The notes beneath the pieces were generated by a model, which saw nothing but the letters and a program-made list of their open reading frames with translations, was not told the DNA's origin and made no database searches. The translations under genes and the position numbers were made by a program. From NCBI GenBank assembly GCA_035345875.1, contig DAORDH010000015.1, forward strand, positions 1 through 64,000: 64,000 nucleotides of DNA. The letters run 5' to 3'. The DNA is from UBA2033 sp035345875 (GTDB taxonomy: Bacteria; Spirochaetota; Leptospiria; Leptospirales; Leptospiraceae). Position 1 is the first letter of the stretch. The number at the start of each line of letters is the position of its first letter. Positions 1-9,642 of this stretch are shown here, in pieces.

Positions 1-589
1 CATCAAAAATTCCTGAATTGTAGGAGAGTGCTGTAATTTCAAAACCAATTTCAAAATTTTCAAATAATCCATAGCTTAGCTTAGTATGGAATCTTTCAAC
101 CTCAGCATCCAATTTCAAATGGGACTGCTGTTCTAAACTACCATAATTAAAATATTCGGATAGGTAATAGCTTAAAGGTGTCAATCTTCCTCCAAAAAAG
201 GAATCAGAATAATTGGACCAAAAGAGTGGTTTATATTTTGTATAACCTGCATAATCTGTTTGTGCATTGTTATTATCAATCATGTTGGAGAGAGCCATAC
301 CGGAATCGATACTCAGTGAGCCTTTTTTGAGTGTTACTGGTGTTGCTGGATAGGGTTCAAGAAAGAATATAAAAGGCAGATATAAATTTCTATTCTCAAT
401 AGGGCGCTCTACTAGATTGTCTGCTGCTATTTTCTGAAAGGAAAGGAGTATGATTAGTAAACTACAGGCTTTAAAATGGCTAATTCCTGCTATAACTGGT
501 TTTCGACTCCAAATAGAGGCAAATCTCTTTTTCACACGGGAGTAAAGATCTAATTTTAAACAAGGCTTTTTATATGTTATTTTAGTCAT
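1..589 (-). CDS. Outer-membrane protein of unknown function, 3' end cut by window
   Basis: Reading the minus strand from an ATG at 587-589 gives an open frame of 196 codons to the window edge, so the C-terminus is missing. The N-terminus has a basic stretch and then a hydrophobic segment (roughly residues 40-55, ending near IAADN) that looks like a signal peptide with an unusually long n-region; a GTG about 19 codons in (VKKRF) is an alternative start. The rest is rich in aromatic and polar residues in alternating patterns typical of beta-barrels, with phrases such as FFGGRLTPLSYYLSEY. It faintly recalls the DUF3187 group of predicted outer-membrane proteins, but that is from memory and unverified. 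It is divergent from gyrB. The continuous codon usage makes a real gene likely; the function is unknown. Confidence 0.75.
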   Translation of the reverse strand, partial: MTKITYKKPCLKLDLYSRVKKRFASIWSRKPVIAGISHFKACSLLIILLSFQKIAADNLVERPIENRNLYLPFIFFLEPYPATPVTLKKGSLSIDSGMALSNMIDNNNAQTDYAGYTKYKPLFWSNYSDSFFGGRLTPLSYYLSEYFNYGSLEQQSHLKLDAEVERFHTKLSYGLFENFEIGFEITALSYNSGIFD

Positions 590-677
590 TGGAACTTTTG
601 CTCTGTCAATGGCTTCTTGTTTAAAATAAGTTGCCTTATAGCGAAAGAATATAGGATTGTTATATGAGGGATATTTT

Positions 678-2597
678 ATGAGTCAACAAGAAGCAACCTA
701 CGGCGCGGAAAAAATCAAAATCTTAGAAGGACTTGAGGCTGTCCGAAAACGCCCCGGTATGTATATCGGAACGCAAGATGAGACTGGTCTTCATAAGATG
801 GTCTATGAGGTTGTGGATAACTCAGTTGACGAAGCAATGGCAGGTCATTGCACTCATATTTTAATCAAAATTCTTCCAGGTAATATTGTAGAAGTTTCTG
901 ATAATGGACGTGGGATTCCAGCTGGAATTCATCCTGATAAAGGTGTTTCAACAATTGAAGTTGTGCTTACCATTTTACATGCAGGTGGAAAGTTTGAAAA
1001 CGATGCATACAAAGTTTCTGGCGGTTTACACGGAGTAGGCGTTAGCGTTGTAAACGCTCTTTCTGAATGGCTCGAAGTAGAAGTTTGCCAAGGTGGAAAG
1101 AAATACTATCAAAAGTATTTTGCAGGCGTTCCAGAAAAGCCAGTTGAGGTGATTGGGGATGCAGCCTCCACAGGAACTACAGTTCGTTTTAAGCCAGATG
1201 CAACTATATTTACAACTACTGAATTTCAATACGATATGCTCTCTTCTCGATTCAGGGAGATGGCATTTTTAAATAAAGGACTCAATCTAAAAGTCCAAGA
1301 TCTTAGAAAAGAAGACGGTCATTCTGCTGAATTTAATTACTCAGGAGGGATTGTATCTTTCGTAGAACTACTCAATGAGAGTCGTCATCCGATACATGAT
1401 AAAGTAATTCATTTCGAAAGCCAAAAAGATGGTTTAGTTGCAGAAGTAGCTTTGCAATACTCTGATACCTATTCTGAAAATATTTTTTGTTTTACAAACG
1501 CGATTAACAATAGCTTAGGTGGAACACACCTAGAAGGTTTTAGAGCCGCACTTACTAGAACCTTAAATGACTTCTTAAAAAAAGATACTGGGCTTGCGAA
1601 GAAAATGGATAGTGGGTTTTCGGGAGAGGATGTCCGAGAAGGGCTAACCGCTGTTATCTCAATAAAAATTCCACAACCACAATTCAACTCACAAACAAAA
1701 GAAAAACTTGTGAACGCAGAAGTAAAAGGGATCATGCAAACCCTCGTTGCAGAGCGACTAACGCTATACTTCGAAGAAAATCCAGCTATTATAAAGAAAA
1801 TTATCGAGAAAGCAACACTCGCTGCGAAAGCAAGAGAAGCTGCTCGAAAAGCTAGAGATTTAACAAGACGTAAAACCGTTCTTGAAGGCGGCGGTCTTCC
1901 AGGAAAATTAGCGGATTGTTCTGAAAAAGATCCAGCTCTCTCAGAGTTGTATCTGGTGGAGGGAGATTCTGCTGGTGGTTCTGCAAAACAAGGTAGGGAT
2001 CGAAATACACAGGCGATTCTTCCTCTCAAGGGTAAGATTTTAAACGTTGAAAAATCTAGATTAGACAAGATACTCGCAAACGAAGAAATTAGAACTTTGA
2101 TCTCTGCTATGGGAACTGGTATCGGTGGAGATGAGTTTAATATCGATAAGATTCGTTATCATAAAATCATGATCATGACAGATGCGGATATAGATGGTTC
2201 CCATATTCGAACTCTACTCCTAACGTTCTTTTTTAGATATATGCGCCCTGTGATTGAAAAGGGTTATTTATATGTTGCGCAACCTCCTCTCTATTTAATC
2301 AAAAAAGGTCAGGAAGCTTCTTACGCTTACTCAGATAAGGAAAAAGATGAAATTCTTTCTAAGTATGGGAAAGATGCAAAGACTGTAATACAACGTTACA
2401 AAGGTCTTGGGGAAATGAATCCAGAGCAACTCTGGGAGACTACTATGGATCCAAAGAAGAGAGTTGTTTTACAAGTTAGATTGGATGACCTTGTAGAAGC
2501 AGAAGAAACCTTTACAACTTTAATGGGCGATGAAGTCGGACCTCGTAGACGCTTCATTGAAGACAATGCAACAAAAGTCATGAATTTAGATTTATAA
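678..2597 (+). CDS. gyrB: DNA gyrase subunit B
   Basis: ATPase subunit of DNA gyrase, which introduces negative supercoils with GyrA in an A2B2 complex. The N-terminal GHKL ATPase has its Asn-containing motif (VVDNSVDEA), the VSDNGRGIP motif and the glycine-rich lid (GGLHGVGVSVVNALS). The TOPRIM domain has LVEGDSAGGSA and DADIDGSHI, carrying the catalytic Glu and metal-binding Asp residues, and the C-terminus has QRYKGLGEMNPEQLW. The frame is open back to a TTG at 657, but the ATG at 678 has a GAGGG ribosome-binding site at 666-670 and gives a standard 639-residue protein, so it is preferred. gyrA follows 43 bp downstream, probably in one operon. In Leptospira genomes as I recall them gyrB sits beside dnaA-dnaN-recF; here the upstream neighbour is a divergent membrane protein. 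Confidence 0.98.
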   Translation: MSQQEATYGAEKIKILEGLEAVRKRPGMYIGTQDETGLHKMVYEVVDNSVDEAMAGHCTHILIKILPGNIVEVSDNGRGIPAGIHPDKGVSTIEVVLTILHAGGKFENDAYKVSGGLHGVGVSVVNALSEWLEVEVCQGGKKYYQKYFAGVPEKPVEVIGDAASTGTTVRFKPDATIFTTTEFQYDMLSSRFREMAFLNKGLNLKVQDLRKEDGHSAEFNYSGGIVSFVELLNESRHPIHDKVIHFESQKDGLVAEVALQYSDTYSENIFCFTNAINNSLGGTHLEGFRAALTRTLNDFLKKDTGLAKKMDSGFSGEDVREGLTAVISIKIPQPQFNSQTKEKLVNAEVKGIMQTLVAERLTLYFEENPAIIKKIIEKATLAAKAREAARKARDLTRRKTVLEGGGLPGKLADCSEKDPALSELYLVEGDSAGGSAKQGRDRNTQAILPLKGKILNVEKSRLDKILANEEIRTLISAMGTGIGGDEFNIDKIRYHKIMIMTDADIDGSHIRTLLLTFFFRYMRPVIEKGYLYVAQPPLYLIKKGQEASYAYSDKEKDEILSKYGKDAKTVIQRYKGLGEMNPEQLWETTMDPKKRVVLQVRLDDLVEAEETFTTLMGDEVGPRRRFIEDNATKVMNLDL

Positions 2598-2640
2598 TGC
2601 CGTATTAAACGGCTAATAGTGATTAACCAGTGGAATATAT

Positions 2641-5145
2641 ATGACAAATACAGAAGAAGAATCAGGTTCAAAGATACTAAAATTTAGCACTGCCTCTAGA
2701 CCAGACATTGCAGAAGCAGTTAAGAATGGAACAAAAGTCATTCCAGTAGAAGTAGAAGATCAAATGAAAGATGCATATCTTGGATATGCAATGAGTGTAA
2801 TTGTCGGTCGTGCTCTTCCCGATGTTCGGGATGGATTAAAACCGGTTCATAGAAGAATTCTTCATGCGATGAATGAAAGAGCTTGGAGATCTGATAAGGC
2901 TTATGTAAAATGCGCGAAAATTGTCGGGGAAGTTTTAGGTAATTATCATCCACACGGAGATAGTTCTGTTTATGATGCGTTAGTTCGTATGGTTCAGGAT
3001 TTCTCTCTTCGGGTTCCACTCATTGATGGGCAGGGAAACTTCGGATCTGTGGATGGAGATAATGCAGCAGCTTATCGTTATACGGAAGCTCGTCTTGCAA
3101 AAATGGCTGAGGAATTACTCAGAGATATTGATAAAGATACTGTAAATTTTTCTCCAAACTTTGATGATACAAAAGAACAACCAGATGTATTGCCAGCAAA
3201 TTTTCCAAATATACTTGTAAATGGAACTTCTGGAATCGCAGTCGGGATGGCGACAAATATTCCTCCCCACAATTTACAAGAGACAATCGCTGCTGTTGTA
3301 GAAGTAATTAAAAATCCAGATATAGGCATTCGTGACTTAATTAAGATCATTAAAGGACCTGATTTTCCAACGGGTGCAACTGTAATTGGCGGTGAAGGAC
3401 TGTTATCCGCTTACACCACAGGAAAAGGATCAATTCGAATTCGCTCTAAGGTAGAAATTGAAGAGACATCCAAAGGAAGAGAAGTCATTGTTATCACTGA
3501 AATTCCTTACCAAGTAAATAAAAAAGTTTTACTTGAAAAGATCGGCGAACTTGTGAATGAAAAACTAATAGAAGGTATTTCTGAAATTCTAGATTTGTCC
3601 AATCGAAATGGAATGAGAGTTGAGCTTCATATCAAAAAAGATTACAATTCTCAAGTTATTCTAAATCAACTTTTTAAATTAACACAAATGCAAGTAAGTT
3701 ATGGTATTACCATGCTTGCTATCTTAAACAATAAGCCAAAGATTTTTAATCTAAAAGAAATTTTACATGCGTTTTCTGAGCATAGAAGAGATGTAATCGT
3801 TAGACGAACTCGCTATGAATTAAAGAAAGCAGAAGAACGTGCTCATATTTTAGAAGGATTGAAAATTGCTTTAGATAATATCGATGAGGTAATTCGTATT
3901 ATCCGCGCTTCTAAAAATCCAGCAGAAGCAAAAACTGGACTTATGAATGCATTCCCATTGACTGAAGTGCAAACGGATGCAATCTTGGATATGAGATTAC
4001 AGAGATTAACTTCATTAGAAGTTCAAAAGATCATTGATGAATTAGAAGAAATTCGTAAACTCATTGCAGATCTAAAAGATATTTTAGATAAACCAGCTCG
4101 CGTTAGTGAAATTATAATCAATGAATTACAAACTGTTTCAGATAAATTTGGAACTCCAAGAAAAACTGAGATCAGTAATGAAAGCATTGCAAGCACATCT
4201 TTTGAAGCACAAGATTTAATTGATGATGAAGATGTAGTGATTCAAATTTCAGAAGATCAATTTATTAAACGTCTACCGATAGACACATTCAAACGACAAA
4301 AGCGTGGTGGTAAAGGAGTGCAAGGTGCTTCCACTAAGAGAGATGATTTTATTAAGATCATTCGAATTGCTTCTACTCATGACACAATCATGCTATTTTC
4401 CAATCGAGGGAAAGCATTTATGATGAAGGTGTATGAACTACCGGTCGGAACAAAAGAAGCAAGAGGAAAATCTCTAAAGGCAATTATCAATTTAGGACCG
4501 GATGAGGTGATTACTTCCATTTGCACATTCAAAGAATTTACAGAAGATGCAATTCTAATGGCAACTAAAAACGGAATCATAAAAAAATCTCCGCTGAGTG
4601 CATTTGCGAATACAAAAAAGAACGGTATCATTGCAATCGGTTTAGATGAGAAAGATCAGCTTATTTATGTGAACTTACTAAAACCAGAACAAGACATTTT
4701 AATTGCTAGTAAAAATGGACTCGCAGTTCGAACCAATCTTGCAAAACTTAGAACACAGGGAAGATCTGCCGGTGGCGTTAGAGGTATGCGACTATCGGAA
4801 GGTGATTTTGTAACAGGTGTAACGATTGTAGAAAAAGACTCAGATCTCATTGTAATAACTGAGAAAGGTTATGGTAAAAGAAGCGAATACTCCGAGTTTG
4901 CCACAAAGGGTAGAGGCGGACGAGGTATGACCTATTTGAAAATCACTGAGAAGAATGGAGGTTCTATTGGTGTTGCTTCCATCAAACCAACAGATGAAGT
5001 AATCATCATTGCACAATCTGGAATGATTATTCGAATGGAAGCAAAAGATATTTCTGTGATTGGTAGGTCTACCCAGGGGGTAAGAGTGGTTAACCTCAAA
5101 GACGATGATGTGGTAGTAGACTTTGCTGTTTTAGAAAGTGAATAG
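2641..5145 (+). CDS. gyrA: DNA gyrase subunit A
   Basis: Breakage-reunion subunit of DNA gyrase, 834 residues. The winged-helix/tower domain begins near residue 43 (AYLGYAMSVIVGRALPDVRDG). The active-site tyrosine is Tyr147 in AAYRYTEA. The quinolone-resistance region reads HPHGDSSVYD, with Ser108 and Asp112 at the positions of E. coli Ser83 and Asp87, so the sensitive-type residues are present. The C-terminal beta-pinwheel starts with a GyrA box (QKRGGKG, near residue 560), which distinguishes gyrase from topoisomerase IV ParC. The ATG at 2641 lies 43 bp after gyrB. The stop is 6 bp before the ATG of the next gene, so the three are probably cotranscribed. Confidence 0.98.
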   Translation: MTNTEEESGSKILKFSTASRPDIAEAVKNGTKVIPVEVEDQMKDAYLGYAMSVIVGRALPDVRDGLKPVHRRILHAMNERAWRSDKAYVKCAKIVGEVLGNYHPHGDSSVYDALVRMVQDFSLRVPLIDGQGNFGSVDGDNAAAYRYTEARLAKMAEELLRDIDKDTVNFSPNFDDTKEQPDVLPANFPNILVNGTSGIAVGMATNIPPHNLQETIAAVVEVIKNPDIGIRDLIKIIKGPDFPTGATVIGGEGLLSAYTTGKGSIRIRSKVEIEETSKGREVIVITEIPYQVNKKVLLEKIGELVNEKLIEGISEILDLSNRNGMRVELHIKKDYNSQVILNQLFKLTQMQVSYGITMLAILNNKPKIFNLKEILHAFSEHRRDVIVRRTRYELKKAEERAHILEGLKIALDNIDEVIRIIRASKNPAEAKTGLMNAFPLTEVQTDAILDMRLQRLTSLEVQKIIDELEEIRKLIADLKDILDKPARVSEIIINELQTVSDKFGTPRKTEISNESIASTSFEAQDLIDDEDVVIQISEDQFIKRLPIDTFKRQKRGGKGVQGASTKRDDFIKIIRIASTHDTIMLFSNRGKAFMMKVYELPVGTKEARGKSLKAIINLGPDEVITSICTFKEFTEDAILMATKNGIIKKSPLSAFANTKKNGIIAIGLDEKDQLIYVNLLKPEQDILIASKNGLAVRTNLAKLRTQGRSAGGVRGMRLSEGDFVTGVTIVEKDSDLIVITEKGYGKRSEYSEFATKGRGGRGMTYLKITEKNGGSIGVASIKPTDEVIIIAQSGMIIRMEAKDISVIGRSTQGVRVVNLKDDDVVVDFAVLESE

Positions 5146-5151
5146 ATTCTA

Positions 5152-7401
5152 ATGCATGGTCTCCTTGCTATCCTCTTTGCATTTTTTATATTGTCCTGTG
5201 AGGAAAAGAAGGATATACCTAAAGTCATTGATCCAGTTGACTTAAATAAAAGTTTATCACAAGCTCATATTGAAAATTTTAAATTTGAGGATAAGAAAGA
5301 TTTAGTTAGTCATTGGAAAAAAAATCCCGGAAGATTTTCTCGTCTTGATTCCAAGTTGAAATGGTTAAATACACAAGCTACATTTAATACAGATAAAAAG
5401 ATTTTTCTAAATCACTCAAAAGATTCTATTTTATTAAATCCAGAAGCAAGTGTTGAATTCAATGTGGAACCCGGAGTCTATACACTTCGCTTTGATGCAG
5501 GTATCTTATCTAATTTCTATGATGGAAATGGAAATTTAAGTATTGAAATAGATGGAAATTCTAAACCTGAGTTCATTGTAAAAATTGACAAAGTAGAGAC
5601 ATGGGCTAGCTATGAGCGGAAAATACGTATTAGCCGTAGTATTCGTTTTAGATGGAAATCGGAAAACGCTTTTGTTTTTATTGGACATCCTATTCTTATG
5701 CCGGATGAATTTAAAAATTCTAAACCAAATATTATTTTATTTGTAATTGATGCACTCCGAACTGATTCACTTGGATTCAACGGATTAAAATTTCCTGTTT
5801 CCCCTAATATAGATCAATTAGCGGAAGAGTCTGTGATTTTTTCTAAGGCATTTGTGAATGCGAATTGGACTAAGCCTTCGATGCTTTCTATGTTTTATTC
5901 TGATTATGCATCTAATCTAGGCATTGGAAATATAGGCTTTGATGTAAGTCCAAATCAAAAACAAATTTTCTATAAGCCTACGCGTAAAAATTTAATTCAA
6001 GCGCTAAGGGAAAATTATTATTATACTGCTAGTATTATGAATAACGTTTTCTTGTTAGATTATACTGGCGTTGGTTTTGATTTAGGATTTCACGAGTTGA
6101 TTCAAATTGGAAAAGATATTGATGATACTAAAAAAATCGCAGATGAATCGATTGATTTTTTAAACCGAAATAATCATTTTCCTTTTTTCTTACATATTAA
6201 TTTGAATACCCCACATGGTTCTTACGAGCCACCTTCTAGCGTTATGCAAGAACTACAGCAAGAAACTGATCCGAAGGTATGGTATAAGGAAAATCCAACC
6301 ATTCGAAGGTATTATGGAGAGATTCGTTATGCGGATCAAGAATTAGGAAGAATTATAAATGAATTGAAGATTCGTAAATTGTATGACGACACAACGATTC
6401 TACTCACTGCAGATCATGGGGAACTTTTTAGTGATCATCATACATCTGAAGCAAATGGGATTTATGGAGTAAAGTATGGCCATGGAATGACTCATTTTGA
6501 AGAAGAAATTCATGTTCCCTATATTATCAAACCAGCGAAATCGATTCGAAGCAAAATTTTATCTAATAAAGTTGAAAAGCCTGTTTCTCTTCTTTCTTTG
6601 ACACCAACTGTATTAGGGTTATCTAATATATCCTATTCCAAGAAAGATTTTAAAGGTGTTGATTACTCACATTTACTTTTTGGTGAGACATTTCAGATGG
6701 AGGATTCCATTTTTACAGAAGGAAGACTTTCTGAATCTGTTCGAACAGAAAAATACAAGTATATTCGTTTTTATCCCGGGTATACAAATTCTCAATTATC
6801 AGGACGTTATTTGCTGAGTGATGAGTTAGATGAATTATACGATTTGGAAACTGATGGACTAGAAAAGCAAAAATTATCTAAAGAAAGTTCCTTTTTTAAA
6901 AAGGCAGAGACAGATTTAGAAAAGCATTCTATTACTACAAATTCATTTCATATTCTTTTTCCAGCAAAGCCAGAATCAGATGTTTACTCTGGAACGATAT
7001 ACATTCAGGGAGCTATTTATAAAGTTCGTAATCAAAAAGAATTTGGAGTGAAAATCCAAAATAAAAGAAGTTTATCCTTTGAGTTCAAGGGAAACAATGA
7101 ACAAAGAGAGCTTGTGATAGATACAGTTCAGCCAAACTTTGAGTATTCACTATCTGTATATTTAAATCAAAAATTAGAAAGATTCAGAGTTGGGAAATGG
7201 GGAATTCTAAATCGAAGTGCCATTGAAAATTATCCTCAACTTTTAATTTCGAATATGAAGCCGAATTTTTCTGAAAAAGCAGATCTGCCTTGGATATACA
7301 ATGATGCTAAGCTAACAGGGGAAAAGGAAGTAGGAGCGTCATCCGAAATGGGAGAAGAGGTTAGGCAAATCTTAAAAAGTTGGGGTTATATACATGAGTG
7401 A
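5152..7401 (+). CDS. Lipoprotein of the sulfatase/alkaline phosphatase superfamily
   Basis: A 749-residue predicted lipoprotein: the N-terminus is a short hydrophobic segment ending in the lipobox ILSC. Residues about 25-185 form a beta-rich N-terminal domain. A sulfatase-fold domain follows, opening with NIILFVIDALRTDS (metal-binding Asp near 199) and containing TADHGELFSDHH and a later His-Gly motif (YGHGMTHFEEE). The position that normally carries the formylglycine Cys/Ser in C/S-x-P-x-R is Thr240 (NWTKPS), as in phosphoethanolamine-transferase-like members, so hydrolysis or transfer of phosphoesters seems more likely than sulfatase activity. The C-terminal 200 residues are another beta-rich domain. 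It has a distant paralogue at 62173-64000. It starts 6 bp after gyrA with no clear ribosome-binding site. Substrate unknown. Confidence 0.85.
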   Translation: MHGLLAILFAFFILSCEEKKDIPKVIDPVDLNKSLSQAHIENFKFEDKKDLVSHWKKNPGRFSRLDSKLKWLNTQATFNTDKKIFLNHSKDSILLNPEASVEFNVEPGVYTLRFDAGILSNFYDGNGNLSIEIDGNSKPEFIVKIDKVETWASYERKIRISRSIRFRWKSENAFVFIGHPILMPDEFKNSKPNIILFVIDALRTDSLGFNGLKFPVSPNIDQLAEESVIFSKAFVNANWTKPSMLSMFYSDYASNLGIGNIGFDVSPNQKQIFYKPTRKNLIQALRENYYYTASIMNNVFLLDYTGVGFDLGFHELIQIGKDIDDTKKIADESIDFLNRNNHFPFFLHINLNTPHGSYEPPSSVMQELQQETDPKVWYKENPTIRRYYGEIRYADQELGRIINELKIRKLYDDTTILLTADHGELFSDHHTSEANGIYGVKYGHGMTHFEEEIHVPYIIKPAKSIRSKILSNKVEKPVSLLSLTPTVLGLSNISYSKKDFKGVDYSHLLFGETFQMEDSIFTEGRLSESVRTEKYKYIRFYPGYTNSQLSGRYLLSDELDELYDLETDGLEKQKLSKESSFFKKAETDLEKHSITTNSFHILFPAKPESDVYSGTIYIQGAIYKVRNQKEFGVKIQNKRSLSFEFKGNNEQRELVIDTVQPNFEYSLSVYLNQKLERFRVGKWGILNRSAIENYPQLLISNMKPNFSEKADLPWIYNDAKLTGEKEVGASSEMGEEVRQILKSWGYIHE

Positions 7402-7495
7402 GAAAAAATCACTGAATCAAATAGAAGTATTTTTTAAAAATGATAATTCCTCTAGTGCTTATTTAATATCCTTTGGAGAAAATGAGATTGCCTAG
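7394..7495 (+). CDS. Possible 33-residue overlapping ORF between sulfatase-fold gene and ruvC
   Basis: An ATG at 7394-7396 overlaps the last 8 bases of the upstream gene and opens a 33-codon frame (starting MSEKKSLNQ) that ends with TAG at 7493-7495, 14 bases inside ruvC. It fills the whole gap between the two genes. There is no convincing ribosome-binding site, so it would have to be translated by coupling. Its role could be to carry ribosomes from the upstream gene to the ruvC start. It may also be chance; I recognise no family. Confidence 0.25.
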   Translation: MSEKKSLNQIEVFFKNDNSSSAYLISFGENEIA

Positions 7496-7967
7496 AATTA
7501 TTGGGATCGATCCTGGTTCACACCGTGTTGGATTTTCTGTCTTGGATAGAGATGTAAAAACTCGTAAAGTGAATGTTATTGAGTATGGGACTATTGAAGT
7601 GGCTTCAAAAATCCAATCACCGGAGAGTTTAATCATTGTTAACCACAAACTAAATGAGGTTATTGAGGAATACAAGCCCGAATATGCAAGTGTAGAAGAA
7701 TTATTTTATTTTAAAAATCAAAAAACAGTTGCTCAAGTATATGAATCGAGAGGCGTCATTTTGTTTACTCTTGCACAGAAAAATCTAGTCATTGTAGAAC
7801 CAACTGTTACCCAAATTAAAAAGGGTGTAACAGGTAGTGGGACTGCAGATAAAAAACAAGTAAAAGATGCAATTCAACTTATATTGGGGATAAAAGATCT
7901 AACAGGACATGATGATTCCTGGGATGCAATTGCTATAGCATTTGTAGGATTGTCTATGATCCGATAA
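7482..7967 (+). CDS. ruvC: Holliday junction endonuclease RuvC
   Basis: Resolves Holliday junctions after RuvAB branch migration during recombinational repair. The 161-residue protein has the RNase H-like RuvC fold signature: Asp10 in GIDPGSHRVG, Glu72 in SVEELFYF, and the C-terminal HDDSWDAIAIA with Asp145 and Asp148, matching the four acidic active-site residues. The ATG at 7482 is chosen because GGAG at 7475-7478 lies just upstream; a TTG at 7473 would add three residues. Length is close to the usual 160-175. It follows the sulfatase-fold gene after about 80 bp occupied by a possible small ORF. ruvA and ruvB are not in the window. Confidence 0.95.
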   Translation: MRLPRIIGIDPGSHRVGFSVLDRDVKTRKVNVIEYGTIEVASKIQSPESLIIVNHKLNEVIEEYKPEYASVEELFYFKNQKTVAQVYESRGVILFTLAQKNLVIVEPTVTQIKKGVTGSGTADKKQVKDAIQLILGIKDLTGHDDSWDAIAIAFVGLSMIR

Positions 7968-8056
7968 AACTTACAGTTTGCTGTAAAAAAAAATTGAGTG
8001 ACAAAGATATTTTAATTTTGAATTTTTGAAAGAATCGTTTTTGATTGGGGAGATTT

Positions 8057-9595
8057 ATGTCATTATATAAAAATTCTTTTACTGTAAGTCTTTTGTTATG
8101 TTCACTAGGAAGTTATTCGCTATATGCTGGAGACTTTGGAGATGTCTATGGGGCTCATCCTGCTGCAAATGCGATGGGAAATGCTGTAACAGCTATCGTT
8201 AATAATTCTTCTGCTGTATATTACAATGTAGCCGGTCTTGGTAGACTTTCAGAAGGTGATTCTCTTGCGGCTCTCTCCGATAAAAAAAAATGGGAAAAAG
8301 AAAATGGAATAGTTTCTAAACCAGAGACTAAACAAACATTTAAACAAAGCATTACTGAATTTTTTAAAGAAGCTAGAAAGGACTTATTTTTAAATAAACC
8401 AAAAGAAAGACCTACTAGAAATGTAAATGAAGTTGCTCTTCATTATAGTTATGCAAGTCCGCAGCTATCAGTTTCGATGCTTTCCATCGGTGATAGTGCC
8501 AAAAAAGCGATAGGCGGATATCAAGCTCAAAATACGAATACACCGGTTGGTCAAGATTTATCTAATTTATCTGATAATTATGGAGGATTAGGTCTTACAT
8601 TAAATTTAAATAATATTTATGATTTCAGAAGGACAGTTCGATTTGGTTTAAATGTCATAGCTCCTGCTACTGGCAATCTACTTACTATCAACGATGTAAA
8701 TCCAACGACTACACGATATTTGCAATACGGAGTCACAAATCAAAAACCTACCATTATGGGTGGAACAGGTATTGAGATAATAAAAGATAAATTATTTGCT
8801 GGAATCGGTTTTACTGCAATTGCAGGCGGTGGTGGTGCTATTTTATTGAAAGATGTTCCTCTGTCACCTAACACTGTTACTCCCAATCAACAAATCATTT
8901 TACAGGTAAAGCCAATTGTGAACCCAACCTATGGAATTGCATTTACATTTGGAAAATTTTCAGGTGGTATATCTTATAGAAGAGAAACAGCGTTAGCCGT
9001 AAATTCTCTGGGTGCTCGTGCGCAAACGACATTACTTGGAATTCAACTTGATTTTGATGTTTCATTGTATGATTTGTTTTCTCCTAGAAAATGGGCGTAT
9101 GGTTTCGCATATAAACCAACAGATAAATGGGTTTTTACAGTAGATATAAATCGTGAACTTTGGAGTCAGTTAGGATATAAAAATAAATTTGTTGGAACCG
9201 AGTTTATGTCTAGAACAAAAGCATCCTACTCGGAACCGTTTCATCTTGTGGATGTAACCGTGCTTAGAGCTGGAACAGAATATAAATGGAATGATAGTCT
9301 TAGAATTCGTGGTGGTATTGCAAGAAGACCGAAAGCGACTCCTGACATTCCTGGAAATACAAATTGGATAGACTTTGATAGGATGATATTTACAACCGGG
9401 CTATCATATATTGTATTTCCTGGAATGAGATTTCTGGAAAACCTAAAAAATCCTGTAGTTTTAGATGCTGTGCTCGAATACCAAGATATGAAATCTATGA
9501 AAATATATAAATACGCACCTACTTCTAGAAATCCAAATTATAGTGCGGGTGGTCATGTTTGGCATTTTGGTTTTTCTGCTACAATGTTTTTTTAA
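8057..9595 (+). CDS. Outer-membrane transport protein, OmpP1/FadL/TodX family
   Basis: Predicted 14-strand outer-membrane channel for hydrophobic substrates such as long-chain fatty acids. A signal peptide ends near LYAGDFG, and the mature N-terminus has the family hallmark: AHPAANAMGNAVTAIV followed by NNSSAVYYNVAGL, equivalent to the FadL sequence that forms the hatch. The protein ends in a phenylalanine (ATMFF), as expected for a barrel recognised by BamA. The ATG at 8057 has a strong GGGGAG site at 8047-8052. At 512 residues it is slightly longer than E. coli FadL. The next gene downstream encodes a MarR regulator, which may control it. Long-chain fatty acids are the known main carbon source of Leptospira, so a FadL-like role fits, but the substrate is inferred. 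Confidence 0.88.
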   Translation: MSLYKNSFTVSLLLCSLGSYSLYAGDFGDVYGAHPAANAMGNAVTAIVNNSSAVYYNVAGLGRLSEGDSLAALSDKKKWEKENGIVSKPETKQTFKQSITEFFKEARKDLFLNKPKERPTRNVNEVALHYSYASPQLSVSMLSIGDSAKKAIGGYQAQNTNTPVGQDLSNLSDNYGGLGLTLNLNNIYDFRRTVRFGLNVIAPATGNLLTINDVNPTTTRYLQYGVTNQKPTIMGGTGIEIIKDKLFAGIGFTAIAGGGGAILLKDVPLSPNTVTPNQQIILQVKPIVNPTYGIAFTFGKFSGGISYRRETALAVNSLGARAQTTLLGIQLDFDVSLYDLFSPRKWAYGFAYKPTDKWVFTVDINRELWSQLGYKNKFVGTEFMSRTKASYSEPFHLVDVTVLRAGTEYKWNDSLRIRGGIARRPKATPDIPGNTNWIDFDRMIFTTGLSYIVFPGMRFLENLKNPVVLDAVLEYQDMKSMKIYKYAPTSRNPNYSAGGHVWHFGFSATMFF

Positions 9596-9642
9596 AAAAG
9601 TTTTTTCTTGCATTTTAAAAATAGGGTCGAAAATATACTGCT

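Noticed and set aside
1469..2068. Long minus-strand frame inside gyrB
   Set aside because: It lies entirely inside a certain gene, has no ribosome-binding site and its translation matches no family; it is a shadow of gyrB codon bias.
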